Of a DNA stretch of 36,025 nt, positions 9,179 through 18,522 are shown in pieces. Location of the stretch: assembly GCA_903870015.1 (NCBI GenBank), contig CAIQBE010000030.1:1-36025 (forward strand). Direction: 5' to 3'. Source of the DNA: an uncultured Thiotrichales bacterium (GTDB taxonomy: Bacteria; Pseudomonadota; Gammaproteobacteria; Francisellales; CACEW01). Under the pieces are notes generated by a model that did not search any database, had not been told where the DNA came from, and saw nothing but the letters and a program-made list of their open reading frames with translations. The first letter of the stretch is position 1, and every line of letters starts with the position of its first letter. The translations under genes were made by a program, and so were the position numbers.

Positions 9179-10364
9179 GCAATCGAATCAGCAAGGCCAA
9201 AATAATGCCAACCGCAATTACCATAGGCAATACCATCATCGCTAGTTTAAATGCTAATACTTGATTAAAATATTGCGCACTGATTTCTAAAATAAACGCA
9301 GTCATAGGCTGAAAGATCATTCCCCCCAGAAGCGCAATTGCATTACACAAGCCCACACCAGCACCTCTAATTTCAGGCGCTGTTGATTCCTGCACCACAA
9401 AAAAAGAAACCACATAACTACTTCCAAAAAAACCCATCAAAAATATAGCCACTGCCAGCGTGGCAATGTTAAGCTTGCCAGATAACACCAACAACGTACT
9501 TATCAGCACTAATACTAAAGCCCCTAGCATTAAAGGCTTATACGGCACATGTTTTTCATTCAGTGCCCCAATCATTGGACCACCACAGGCAACACCAATC
9601 AATAATAAACTAATCAAAAATGAGGCATGCACATAGCTTTGTTGATAGACCACTTGAATAAAGTTATTACCCAAAAGCGCTGCAAAAATTGAAACCACCC
9701 CAAAAGTTCCACAGCAAATAAACCCGGCATACCAAATATTTTTGATTTTGCTCACCAAAACAAAGCCTTCAAAAACAACCCGCCACAGGGATTTTTTAAC
9801 GTCTGCTTTTTTGACATGGGGATCTTTGAGATAACGAAAAATTAATAAACATTGCAGCAATGCTAAAATTGCTAAAGCGAAGATGATTTTACGCCAGCCA
9901 TAATTTACCACCCAATGTGGGACCACTCCTTCAAGCGCAGCAACTCCCAACATTGAAATCATTTCCCCCAAACCCACCATCATCGCAAAATGCGCTTTTG
10001 GAAAACACATACTCGAAATATAAACCATGCCAATAAAGGCCACCCCCGCACCTGCCCCCATAATAAAGCGCGCTAATATCGCCAATATTAAAGAGTGACT
10101 GAGTGCCAGCAGCACAATTCCAAGCAAAAATACCATACTGGCAATACGTAATACTTTTTTAACACCAATACGATCATATAAAATGCCAGCCGGGATCTGC
10201 ATGGCGACATAACTATAAAAAAATGCCGCTGATATTAAGCTCGCACCGCCCGCATTAACCTGGAAATCTTGCATCCAACTGCTCAGCAACAAATTACCCG
10301 AGACCTGCATAAAGAATTGGAAAAATAAAAACAAACAGCTCACTAACCAAATAAAGATAGGCAT
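9156..10364 (-). CDS. Major facilitator superfamily transporter
   Basis: A 402-residue inner-membrane carrier with about twelve hydrophobic helices. The motif between helices 2 and 3, GILYDRIGVKKVL (about 60-72), is the MFS loop signature (G-x-x-x-D-R-x-G-x-x-x). The repeat at the middle is less strict. The family resembles the ACS/phthalate-permease-like MFS proteins common in Legionellales and Coxiellaceae, but the substrate is unknown. It follows priA on the minus strand after 69 bases with only a weak AGAG before its ATG, so it may depend on priA transcription. The 3' end overlaps recR by 23 bases. Confidence 0.85.
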   Translation of the reverse strand: MPIFIWLVSCLFLFFQFFMQVSGNLLLSSWMQDFQVNAGGASLISAAFFYSYVAMQIPAGILYDRIGVKKVLRIASMVFLLGIVLLALSHSLILAILARFIMGAGAGVAFIGMVYISSMCFPKAHFAMMVGLGEMISMLGVAALEGVVPHWVVNYGWRKIIFALAILALLQCLLIFRYLKDPHVKKADVKKSLWRVVFEGFVLVSKIKNIWYAGFICCGTFGVVSIFAALLGNNFIQVVYQQSYVHASFLISLLLIGVACGGPMIGALNEKHVPYKPLMLGALVLVLISTLLVLSGKLNIATLAVAIFLMGFFGSSYVVSFFVVQESTAPEIRGAGVGLCNAIALLGGMIFQPMTAFILEISAQYFNQVLAFKLAMMVLPMVIAVGIILALLIRLPKAAAVS

Positions 10365-10433
10365 GATTTTGACTCTACGTTACATGCTTGAATTATAAAC
10401 TAAATAAGGATTTTGAACAAGATAACCCCAGCA

Positions 10434-12440
10434 CTAGCCCAATTCCAAAGGATCGACATCGATACCGTAGCGAATTTTTCTTGAAGGGTACTGACCCAGT
10501 TGATACTCTAATCTTAGCAGGGCCTCATGCAGCTGTTTTCTCGACGTTGCTTGCAGCAATAATTGCGCGCGAAACTTACCGGCTTTTTTACTCATAAAGG
10601 CGGGCACAGGCCCTAATACCTGGGCCTCTGGCACTTGCGGCAGTAGCACTTTTTTTTGATTATTTAAAAACTCGTATACTTCTTCTTCGACTTTCCCCTC
10701 TGCACGCAATAACGCTAAATGACTAAATGGCGGCCATAAGCTTGCTTTGCGATCTGCTAACAATGCCTGTGAAAAAGGCGCGTAACCTTGAGTTAAAAGC
10801 AATTGCAGCATGGGGTGCTCGGGTTGATGCGTTTGCAAATAGACATGCCCCATTTTTTCTTCACGCCCAGCACGCCCGGCCACCTGCAATAACAATTGCC
10901 CCATACGCTCTAGCGCCCGAAAATCGGGGGCAAATAACCCATAATCTAAATCCACAATGCCAACCATAGTGATATGAGCAAAGTGATGCCCCTTGGCTAA
11001 CATTTGCGTGCCTACAATAATTTTGGCGCGATTACTCGCGATCTCTTCGAGCAATTCATCTAAACTGCCCTTAAGCCTCGTGGCATCTTGATCGACCCGC
11101 ACCAAAGGATAATCAGGAAATAAGCCTTGCAACTGCTCAGCCATTTGCTCTGTTCCCATACCCAAAGTGACCAAAGTATTATGACTGCCACAACCAGGGC
11201 AGGCAGTTGGAATTCTTTTGGCAGCACCGCAATGATGACACATGAGCATTTTAGGATGTTGATGCAATGTATAAGAAATATCACACTCATCACAAGCACA
11301 ACGAAAGCCACAATTATTGCACAACAAAATCGGCGCATAGCCGCGACGATTTAAAAAAATCAACACCTGTTCGCCCTTTTGCAAATGGCCTTCCATCGCT
11401 TTTAAAAATTGCGGACTGAAATGATTTTGTTTTGCCTGCCCTCGCATATCTAAAACATGATACTGCACCGGGCTTGCAGCACCGGCACGCTCAAGTAATT
11501 TTAAATGCTGATAGCGTCCTTCGATCGCGAGCTGTAAAGACTCTAATGAGGGTGTTGCAGATCCTAACATAATGGGAATATTATTCAGCTGCGCCCGCTT
11601 TACCGCCAAACTCTTTGCGGAATAATGCACGCCAGTTTGCTGCTTAAATGACAGATCATGCTCTTCATCGATAATGATCAATTTTAATTTTTGCAAAGGT
11701 AAAAATACCGATGAGCGCGTGCCGATGACAAGATCGACACCATCTTCCAACCCCTGCCGCCAAACATCACGACGTTCAGCATCGGTCATACCCGAATGAT
11801 AGGTAGCAATGCGCACGTTAAATCGTTGTTGAAAACGCAATAAAGTTTGTGGTGTTAGGCCAATTTCTGGTACGAGCACTAAGACTTGACCGCCCATTTG
11901 CAGTACTTTTTGGGCTAGCTGTAAATATACTTCAGTTTTACCACTGCCGGTGACCCCCTCAAGCAATAGGCCTTTAAACTCATGCAAGTGCGCACTCGCT
12001 TGATCAAATGCTGCTTGTTGCGCTATATTCAATACTAAAGGTACTTCTTTCAAGGCCTCCATTGCCACCAAAGTCTTCTTTTTACCACGACCGCTGAGCG
12101 GTTTGCCCTGAGCTAATAAATTCGGCAACAGCGTCATACATGCATCACCCAAACTTACGTGATAATAATCGCGCATAAAATAAAGTAATTGCAGCTGCTC
12201 TGGATTTAATACCGGTGCCTCATCGATGATTTCGATAAAAGCTTTGAGCTTAGCCCAAGGCAGATCGGTTTTTTCAGGACATTCTACTAACACGCCAGTC
12301 TCAGTGCGGGACCCTAATGGCACCAAGACCCGCTTACCAATATCAGCTGTAGTTAATGGTCGATGCTCGGGCGGGATGATATAATCAAGACCATTGGCAA
12401 AGGGTCCTGCTACTGCAACTCGAATTAGATTGATCGCCAT
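10434..12440 (-). CDS. priA: Primosomal protein N' (PriA helicase)
   Basis: PriA recognises abandoned replication forks and D-loops, unwinds the lagging strand and starts DnaB reloading. Visible: N-terminal 3' DNA-binding domain starting INLIRVAVAGPFANGLDYIIP; Walker A GVTGSGKTE (162-170); DEEH box in IIIDEEHDLSFKQQ (about 255); zinc-binding region with paired cysteines (CNNCGFRCACDEC and CHHCGA...CPGCG, about 376-423); helicase lobe 2 with VGTQMLAKGHHF and QVAGRAGR. It has 668 residues against 732 in E. coli, with the difference spread over loops. The reading ends RYGIDVDPLELG as in homologues. The ATG has only a weak ribosome binding site, but the N-terminus aligns well. Confidence 0.95.
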   Translation of the reverse strand: MAINLIRVAVAGPFANGLDYIIPPEHRPLTTADIGKRVLVPLGSRTETGVLVECPEKTDLPWAKLKAFIEIIDEAPVLNPEQLQLLYFMRDYYHVSLGDACMTLLPNLLAQGKPLSGRGKKKTLVAMEALKEVPLVLNIAQQAAFDQASAHLHEFKGLLLEGVTGSGKTEVYLQLAQKVLQMGGQVLVLVPEIGLTPQTLLRFQQRFNVRIATYHSGMTDAERRDVWRQGLEDGVDLVIGTRSSVFLPLQKLKLIIIDEEHDLSFKQQTGVHYSAKSLAVKRAQLNNIPIMLGSATPSLESLQLAIEGRYQHLKLLERAGAASPVQYHVLDMRGQAKQNHFSPQFLKAMEGHLQKGEQVLIFLNRRGYAPILLCNNCGFRCACDECDISYTLHQHPKMLMCHHCGAAKRIPTACPGCGSHNTLVTLGMGTEQMAEQLQGLFPDYPLVRVDQDATRLKGSLDELLEEIASNRAKIIVGTQMLAKGHHFAHITMVGIVDLDYGLFAPDFRALERMGQLLLQVAGRAGREEKMGHVYLQTHQPEHPMLQLLLTQGYAPFSQALLADRKASLWPPFSHLALLRAEGKVEEEVYEFLNNQKKVLLPQVPEAQVLGPVPAFMSKKAGKFRAQLLLQATSRKQLHEALLRLEYQLGQYPSRKIRYGIDVDPLELG

Positions 12441-12469
12441 AAACTTTAGGCATCTTAAAATAAAAAGTT

Positions 12470-12521
12470 ATTATACTCCATTCAGCAATCCTTGCATCTG
12501 TGAGTCAAAGCGGTATATGAT
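12470..12521. promoter_or_regulatory. Divergent promoter region between priA and the 464-residue gene
   Basis: Plus strand: TTGCAT (12492-12497) and TATGAT (12516-12521), 18 bp apart, lead to the gene at 12550. Minus strand: a perfect TATAAT (12475-12470) lies about 30 bases before priA; no strong -35 was found for it. The two promoters overlap, so they may compete. Confidence 0.4.
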
Positions 12522-12549
12522 TAATCCATAAAATTTACCGAAAGCTTTG

Positions 12550-13941
12550 ATGGATAACAGCACAAACATGTTTAAGTCGACGCTCGAGACCCTGAAGAGC
12601 TATCTCGTTGTTGGCGTCTTGGTATTTTTATTTATCTATGCCTCATTCGGCATGTATCTAAAATACTTAGCCCATGATGCTGTTGATCAGGCAATTCACA
12701 CCATTGAAACTACTGATCCTAATATTAGCAACATTCAATATCGACACCTGCAATTTTCGCCTATCGATTTTTTTAAGCAACAACTAACCCTCAAAGGCAT
12801 TAGCTTTCATTTAAACAACCCTAATACTAATGTTGGCATTGACGCCTTGACCCTGCAGCATTTTATGGGCTTTACCAAAGATCCTTTAGGCGCTTTTGAG
12901 GTTAATTTTAAGGGTGCGCATGTGGATCAATTTGCTGGACTTTATGGCATGATCACTACCTGGCTCAACAATCCTTATCTTTACAGCGAACTGGGTAATG
13001 TTCCCAATGCACTCAAACTCAATCTTGACGGCAGCGCCAACTATATCCCCAATAATAACCACGAGGTTGATCTCACCCTAACGCTTAAAAATAAAAACAT
13101 GGAACTTTTTACTTATCAAATTATGGTGAATAACCTTAATTTAACACCCGCCTTTTTCAATACTATGCCGGCGTTTTTGAGCATAATACAACAAAGCCAA
13201 ATTATGCATGTGCATTATCAAGCAGACATTGATTATGTGCTCACACCTACCGAGCTTGCAAATCTTTCACCTGGCTTTGCCCAGTATCTTGGAAATCTTG
13301 GTTACCAAAACTTACCGCTCAGCATTCGCGGCAATAGTGACTATAGTGCCAAAGATACTCAAGAAACGTATCACTTCAATGTTGCTATTGAAAACATGGG
13401 GGCTCTCACTGCCGCGATTAACTATCAAATCGTAAATCCCCCCTCACTGGCAAAAAGTATCGGCCAGCTGTTGGGCACCACTAATAATACCCAAGCGCTT
13501 GCCCCTGATTTGATTCAATCCGCAACGTTAAGCTATCAAGACGCCTCACTCACACATCGCATTATTCAAAACATGGCGCAAAACTCTGGTGCTACATTAG
13601 CAGACACGCAAAATGGAATTATCACGATGATTAATGGCTTAAGCCGAGACTTAGCGATCCCACAGATGAACGCGATGGCGATGGCAATCAATTCTTTTAT
13701 TTTAAATCCACAAAATCTCACACTAAACTTACAACCTACCACACCCTTTTCTTTTGATGATATCGCCAACTTCTTTGTAGCACAACAGCAACGCAATCAA
13801 GTGATACAACAAAATCTCAGCAAGCTAAACGGTGATGGTCGCACCAAGGCCTATGGTAGCTATTTGCAACAAAGCTTTACTGCCTATAGTGACTTTTTTA
13901 ATCGTATTGGCTTATCTGTCACGGCCAATAGTAACTCATAA
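12550..13941 (+). CDS. Membrane-anchored protein of unknown function (DUF945-like)
   Basis: About 463 residues with one N-terminal hydrophobic helix (YLVVGVLVFLFIYASFGMYL, about 18-37) and no cleavage motif, so it is predicted to be anchored in the inner membrane with the bulk in the periplasm. The soluble part is rich in alternating strands, Asn and Gln, with phrases such as VNFKGAHVDQFAGLYG. The layout, a short anchor then a long beta-rich body, is like YdgA/DUF945 or AsmA-type proteins, but I see no diagnostic motif and leave it unnamed. ATG at 12550 is preferred over an adjacent TTG. The 3' end overlaps the convergent methyltransferase gene by 6 bases. Confidence 0.6.
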   Translation: MDNSTNMFKSTLETLKSYLVVGVLVFLFIYASFGMYLKYLAHDAVDQAIHTIETTDPNISNIQYRHLQFSPIDFFKQQLTLKGISFHLNNPNTNVGIDALTLQHFMGFTKDPLGAFEVNFKGAHVDQFAGLYGMITTWLNNPYLYSELGNVPNALKLNLDGSANYIPNNNHEVDLTLTLKNKNMELFTYQIMVNNLNLTPAFFNTMPAFLSIIQQSQIMHVHYQADIDYVLTPTELANLSPGFAQYLGNLGYQNLPLSIRGNSDYSAKDTQETYHFNVAIENMGALTAAINYQIVNPPSLAKSIGQLLGTTNNTQALAPDLIQSATLSYQDASLTHRIIQNMAQNSGATLADTQNGIITMINGLSRDLAIPQMNAMAMAINSFILNPQNLTLNLQPTTPFSFDDIANFFVAQQQRNQVIQQNLSKLNGDGRTKAYGSYLQQSFTAYSDFFNRIGLSVTANSNS

Positions 13942-15012
13942 AAACCTTGCTAAATCATAGGTCGGCGCATAGCGCAATTCATGATGCTTACTAAATGCCA
14001 GAACCTTAAAGCCCTCGCCCATTAACCGTGGATCTAACAAACGCTTAATTTTTTGCTGCTCACCTGCTGGCTTTTGTTCGAGATTCTCGTTAATACCCTG
14101 ATCTAACAAAAAGACATTTTGAAAGGTAAAAAAATCAAAGGTAAAATCAGCTGCTAACAGACAATGGCTGAGATAAGAAAAATTGACATGCGCAGTTAAA
14201 TCCATAAAACCCGGCTGCTCTAGATAACTACTAGATGCCTGATGCTGATAATACGCCTGTAAAGTACCTTGTGTGCGTGTCGGCTGATAATACTCTTGCT
14301 CTGGATAGCCATAATCTATTATTAAAACAATACCGGCACTTAACATCTGTTGTAATTTTTGTGCTATGTTTTTGTAAGCAAAGCACACCTCCGAAGTATA
14401 ACCGATGGGCAAATTTAAAGGTGCTACAAATTCGACCAACTCAGCGCGTGGGGGGTGCGGGACCTCAATCAAGCGATCTGATTCATATGCGACATAAAGC
14501 TCTTGCACCCCTGTATCGAACACCTGAAAACGCACCACAGGTAAGGCATCAAAAAATTCATTGGCAAGCACGATCGCTTTAATTGCCTTTAAATCTTCGA
14601 ATTCCACCCATTTCACTAAATCAAATAGGTGTGCTGGCAAAGTCTGTAAACGCTGGGCCTGTTTCTTTTTAAGATAGTCACTCGTTTCCACAAGATAATA
14701 CTGCGTGGGTAATTTTTTTTCTTGTTCCAAAAATAATAAAAGATCATAAGCCAACTGGCCATTGCCTGGACCCAATTCAATGACTGCAACATCATCAAGA
14801 GGCTCACTTAGCATAAAATACCCAAGCGCCTGTGTAAATGATGGCGTTAAAGTAGGTGCGGTAACAAAATCACCCGCGACACCAAAATCAACTCGCGAAG
14901 TATAATAACCCCATTCGGGATGATACAAAGCCTGCATCATGTAGTCGTCAAAGGGCATGGGAGTGCGCGCGAATATCTCAAGGAGCTTGTTACTGCTTTG
15001 GCTCTGCATCAT
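13936..15012 (-). CDS. MidA/NDUFAF7-type class I SAM-dependent methyltransferase
   Basis: About 358 residues. The N-terminal signature FDDYMMQALYHPEWGYYTSR followed by AGDFVTAPTLTPSFTQALGYFM is diagnostic of the MidA (NDUFAF7, DUF185) family. SAM-binding motif I is VIELGPGNGQLAYDLL, and later VLANEFFDALPVVRF and LIIDYGYPEQEYY match family blocks. In eukaryotes the homologue methylates an arginine of complex I subunit NDUFS2; a complex I role in bacteria is likely but not settled. An upstream in-frame TTG would give 14 more residues deep in dedA; the paired ATGs at 15012/15009 fit homologues better. They overlap the end of the dedA gene by about 20 bases, so translation is probably coupled. 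Confidence 0.85.
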   Translation of the reverse strand: MMQSQSSNKLLEIFARTPMPFDDYMMQALYHPEWGYYTSRVDFGVAGDFVTAPTLTPSFTQALGYFMLSEPLDDVAVIELGPGNGQLAYDLLLFLEQEKKLPTQYYLVETSDYLKKKQAQRLQTLPAHLFDLVKWVEFEDLKAIKAIVLANEFFDALPVVRFQVFDTGVQELYVAYESDRLIEVPHPPRAELVEFVAPLNLPIGYTSEVCFAYKNIAQKLQQMLSAGIVLIIDYGYPEQEYYQPTRTQGTLQAYYQHQASSSYLEQPGFMDLTAHVNFSYLSHCLLAADFTFDFFTFQNVFLLDQGINENLEQKPAGEQQKIKRLLDPRLMGEGFKVLAFSKHHELRYAPTYDLARFL

Positions 15013-15616
15013 CCGACTTGTGCTTGTTTCGTTTAAAGAATTTGATAAAAACAAAAAACACGGCGCTACCCAGGATCACCGCTCCAATCGCGATATAAAA
15101 AGGCACTTCTGAGGCCATTTCCAGATCGCCCAAAAATTTATTAATCGCAGCTCCAAAAATATAGCCGCCCACAATAAAAGTACTCGACCATAAAATGCCG
15201 CCGATCAAGTCATAAAAAAGAAATTTTTTGGTCGGAATTTTACTCATTCCCAGCACTGAGGGAATGATCGTACGAAAACCATAGGCAAAGCGTAGCCCGA
15301 TAATAATTAGCACGCCATACTTTTCAAAGAGCCCAAGAACACCTTGTGCCTTGGCGTGGAGCAAGGGCCGCTTTTTGATGATCGCCTTGCCAAAAAAGCG
15401 TCCGATAAAAAATAAAGTACAATCATGAATTGTGCTACCAACCAGAGCCAACGCAATTAAGCCCCACAGATGAAACAAGCCTGCTTGAGCCGCCACACCA
15501 CCAGCCACCAAAAAAGTCTCACCCTCGATAATGGCACCAAAAGCCATGAGCCAATAACCATATTGCTGAATTAATTGGAGAATTTGAGGATTAATACCAT
15601 CAAGCACGGGAGACAC
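14990..15616 (-). CDS. DedA-family membrane protein
   Basis: A 208-residue inner-membrane protein of the DedA/SNARE-associated (VTT) family, whose members take part in undecaprenyl-phosphate or phosphatidylethanolamine recycling across the membrane. Seen: GAIIEGETFLVAGGVAAQAG near the start with the conserved glutamate, FIGRFFGKAII, and LRFAYGFRTIIPSVLGMSKIPTKKF, which holds the conserved F/Y-x-R-x-x-x-P motif. A last helix and a charged tail (KRNKHKSDDAEPKQ) close it. The start is GTG at 15616 with AGAG about 10 bases before. It leads the pair with the MidA gene. Confidence 0.85.
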   Translation of the reverse strand: MSPVLDGINPQILQLIQQYGYWLMAFGAIIEGETFLVAGGVAAQAGLFHLWGLIALALVGSTIHDCTLFFIGRFFGKAIIKKRPLLHAKAQGVLGLFEKYGVLIIIGLRFAYGFRTIIPSVLGMSKIPTKKFLFYDLIGGILWSSTFIVGGYIFGAAINKFLGDLEMASEVPFYIAIGAVILGSAVFFVFIKFFKRNKHKSDDAEPKQ

Positions 15617-15693
15617 GTATTTATTACTCTAGCATTGTTTGATGACTCATCATAACTAAGATTACCCGCAAACTCAAGAACATTAGGGCCTAG

Positions 15694-15722
15694 TTGCAAT
15701 TTACAGCGATTCCTCTTATACT
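15694..15722 (+). promoter_or_regulatory. Sigma70-like promoter of the propeller lipoprotein
   Basis: TTGCAA (15694-15699), 17 bp, TATACT (15717-15722). The spacing is optimal and transcription would begin about 22 bases before the ATG at 15752. Confidence 0.55.
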
Positions 15723-15751
15723 TGGGCACCCAAATGTAGGTAGGTTTGACC

Positions 15752-17056
15752 ATGAAGTCCGCGCGCTACTTTAAGCTTTTTTTATGGCCGATACTTGTGG
15801 TGATTCTCTCTGGGTGCACACACCACTATCCCAGCCTATCCTTCGGCTTATCTCAAACTACCCCCGCGACCTGGACATTGACACTCACAAATACGAGTAA
15901 AACTAATATTAATGTTGGATCCGTAATCATTAGCTCCTCACTAATGAACGCGGGGATGACAGCAACATCGACAAACTGCACTAGCATCTACCCCCTGGCT
16001 TCTTGCTCTTACCTGCTGACCGCAACGCAACCCAACACCATAGGCACCCCCATCTCCGGCACTATCACCGTCAACGCCAATGCCTCTGGTGACAACCTCA
16101 GTGAAACCCTAACCGCCACCATCACCCCCGTTTTGTATGCCGGAACATCGACAGGTGTGAGTCTATGGGATGGATCAAGCTGGACTGCTATTAGCGGATC
16201 ACCAACCTCTGTCAAAGCCCTTACTTTTGATGCAACCGGAAATCTTTATGCTGGTACTGCTACTGGCACCAATGATGTTAAAGAATGGAATGGATCGATA
16301 TGGAGTAATGTCGGCAGCGTTTTTACACCCACTAACGTATATGCGCTTGTTTTTAACCCTAGCAATAATTATCTCTACGCTGGATGCCATAATCTTATTA
16401 CGGGCTGTCGGGTACGCCAATGGGATGGTTTAACCTGGAGCGATACTGGCACCTCAATACCTACCGATGTAAACACCCTTGCTTTTGATGCAAGTGGCAA
16501 TCTTTATGCGGGCTCTGGCTCTAATGGCAGTAATAATGTCCAAGAGTTAGTCGCTGGAGGATCGGGTACATGGAGCGCCATCGGCAGTATAACTAAGATA
16601 AATGCTCTTATTTTTGATACAAACTGGAGTCTTTATGCTGGCACCAACGATGACACTAGCGGTGTCTATGAACTAAACATCCTAACCTCCTCCTGGAACC
16701 CTGTTAACTCCAGTGGCATACCTCCTAGTGTAAACGCGCTTGCTTTTGACAAGAGTGGAAATCTTTATGCTGGAATTGGTCCTACCGGCGGGGCTACTCC
16801 TATTAGTTATGTCTATAAATTAACTGGAGGCTCTTGGGGCGCTCTTGGCGCTTTAACCCTTTCTGTAAACAGCCTTGTCTTTGATGCAAGTGGCAACCTT
16901 TATGCTGGCACTAACGCCTCCTCCCCCAATAATGCTGTCCAAGAATTTCTTGCAGACCCCGCCACCATTTCCTGGAATCCCGTTGGTGCTAGCAATACAC
17001 CCTCTAATGTCACCGCCCTTGCAATTAGCAATCAGTTGTACGTTCAGCTGCCTTAG
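15752..17056 (+). CDS. Lipoprotein with predicted seven-bladed beta-propeller
   Basis: A 434-residue exported lipoprotein. The N-terminus has a lysine/arginine start, a hydrophobic core and the lipobox VVILSGC with Cys22. Residues about 27-125 form a beta-sandwich-like region (WTLTLTNTSKTNINVGS ... PISGTITVNANASG) similar to the choice-of-anchor or Ig-like domains of extracellular proteins. From about 128 a repeat of about 43-47 residues follows: core V-x-A-L-x-F-D-x-S-G-N-L-Y-A-G-T then a W-rich half. I count six full cores and a partial one at each end, and seven W-containing turns, so a seven-bladed propeller closed by its two ends is likely. Ligand unknown. ATG at 15752 has AGG-type sites upstream; an in-frame TTG at 15746 is not used. 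It converges on radA, 15 bases apart. Confidence 0.8.
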   Translation: MKSARYFKLFLWPILVVILSGCTHHYPSLSFGLSQTTPATWTLTLTNTSKTNINVGSVIISSSLMNAGMTATSTNCTSIYPLASCSYLLTATQPNTIGTPISGTITVNANASGDNLSETLTATITPVLYAGTSTGVSLWDGSSWTAISGSPTSVKALTFDATGNLYAGTATGTNDVKEWNGSIWSNVGSVFTPTNVYALVFNPSNNYLYAGCHNLITGCRVRQWDGLTWSDTGTSIPTDVNTLAFDASGNLYAGSGSNGSNNVQELVAGGSGTWSAIGSITKINALIFDTNWSLYAGTNDDTSGVYELNILTSSWNPVNSSGIPPSVNALAFDKSGNLYAGIGPTGGATPISYVYKLTGGSWGALGALTLSVNSLVFDASGNLYAGTNASSPNNAVQEFLADPATISWNPVGASNTPSNVTALAISNQLYVQLP

Positions 17057-17071
17057 TAAACTTAACGACAG

Positions 17072-18421
17072 TTAAATCAAATCCATCACATCTTTAATTT
17101 GCTTGACGGCGATGATCTCCATTTCTTTGGGGAGGTATTTAGAGCAATTGCCCTCTGGAATAATGGCGCGCTTAAATCCATGCTTAAAGGCTTCTTGCAG
17201 GCGCTCTGGGCCAAAATTGACTGGGCGGATTTCTCCAGACAACCCCACCTCACCAAACACCAAAGTATCTTGAGGTACTACGCGATTTTTATAGCTTGAA
17301 ATCAAGGCCAGCGCCACGCCTAAATCGGCACTGGTTTCAGAAATCTTCACGCCGCCAACAACGTTGATAAAGACATCTTGTTGATGAAAGGCTAGGCCCC
17401 CATGTTTGTGTAAAATCGCGAGCATTAAATTTAAACGATTGAGATCATAGCCTAAACTTAAGCGCTTGGGTTGGCCATAATGGTTATCATCAACCAAGGC
17501 TTGGAGCTCTAGTAATAGAGGCCGTGTGCCTTCCCAGATATTCGCAACCACACTGCCTGGGCGCACATCTTGGCGGCTTAAAAAAATCGCCGATGGATTT
17601 TTAACTTCGCGCATTCCCTTATCAGTCATGGCAAAGACGCCTAATTCATTGACAGGGCCAAAACGATTTTTGAGTGCACGCAGTAAACGATAACGACCAT
17701 CAGGCTGGCCTTCTAGATAAATAACGGTGTCGACAATATGCTCTAAGACTCTGGGCCCAGCGACTTCACCAGATTTGGTGACATGTCCCACCAAAAAAAT
17801 CGCGGTATTGCTTTGCTTCGCTAAGCGTGTCAATGCGGCGGCTGATTCACGCACTTGTGACACACCACCTGGCGCACCTGAGATTTCCTGCACCTGCATG
17901 GTTTGGATAGAGTCGATCACTACTACTTGGGGCCTTAGTTGCATGATCGCCGCAGAAATCGCTTCAACATTGGTCTCTGCAAACAAATTTAAATTCTTTT
18001 GGGATAATTCCATCCGCTGTGCACGTAAGGCAATTTGCTCAAGCGACTCCTCACCTGAGACATATAATACTGGCATTTTTAAACTCAAATGCGCCAAAAC
18101 TTGTAATAATAAAGACGATTTACCAATGCCAGGATCACCGCCAATTAAAGATACTGAACCTGGGACTAAGCCACCTCCGACCACGCGATCTAACTCTTCC
18201 AGCCCCAAAGAAAAGCGTTGGTATTCTTGGATTTTAACTTCACCTAGATTATAAACTTGTTGTGAAACACTACCTGTATAGGTTTTAGCAGAGACCGATT
18301 TAGGCTGCATGATTTCTTCAACCAGGCTATTCCAGGCATTACACTCCAAACACTGTCCGAGCCACTTGGGATAGGCGACGCCACATTGTTGGCATACGTA
18401 TTGGCTTTTAATTTTACTCAT
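17072..18421 (-). CDS. radA: DNA repair protein RadA
   Basis: RadA (Sms) promotes branch migration and processing of recombination intermediates with RecA. 449 residues, close to E. coli RadA (460). Visible: N-terminal zinc finger with Cys10, Cys13, Cys24 and Cys27; Walker A GGDPGIGKS (94-102); the RadA-specific KNRFG motif (about 250-255) in RALKNRFGPVNELGVF; and a C-terminal Lon-like domain (SADLGVALALISSYKNR, GEVGLSGEIRPV). It is a single gene, diverging from the small gene at 18523. A TATACT element lies on the minus strand at about 18454-18449. Confidence 0.95.
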   Translation of the reverse strand: MSKIKSQYVCQQCGVAYPKWLGQCLECNAWNSLVEEIMQPKSVSAKTYTGSVSQQVYNLGEVKIQEYQRFSLGLEELDRVVGGGLVPGSVSLIGGDPGIGKSSLLLQVLAHLSLKMPVLYVSGEESLEQIALRAQRMELSQKNLNLFAETNVEAISAAIMQLRPQVVVIDSIQTMQVQEISGAPGGVSQVRESAAALTRLAKQSNTAIFLVGHVTKSGEVAGPRVLEHIVDTVIYLEGQPDGRYRLLRALKNRFGPVNELGVFAMTDKGMREVKNPSAIFLSRQDVRPGSVVANIWEGTRPLLLELQALVDDNHYGQPKRLSLGYDLNRLNLMLAILHKHGGLAFHQQDVFINVVGGVKISETSADLGVALALISSYKNRVVPQDTLVFGEVGLSGEIRPVNFGPERLQEAFKHGFKRAIIPEGNCSKYLPKEMEIIAVKQIKDVMDLI

Positions 18422-18487
18422 ACAATCGACCGTAATGGATTCACGACAGTATAACCTAATCCCATCTCCATCGTCATCTCATTATGT

Positions 18488-18493
18488 TATAAT
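18488..18493 (+). promoter_or_regulatory. -10 element before the small LemA-like gene
   Basis: TATAAT at 18488-18493, about 30 bases before the ATG at 18523. No convincing -35 is present at 16-18 bp. It would serve the small gene, the TRIC-type channel gene and gshA. Confidence 0.35.
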
Positions 18494-18522
18494 CACAACA
18501 ACCTAACCCGCTGAAAATACTC

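Noticed and set aside
14235..14582. 115-codon ORF on the plus strand
   Set aside because: It is opposite the well-supported MidA methyltransferase and has no ribosome site or recognisable sequence.
17056..17078. TTAAC-GACA-GTTAA hairpin between the propeller gene and radA as terminator
   Set aside because: Only five base pairs, no T tract, and partly inside radA.
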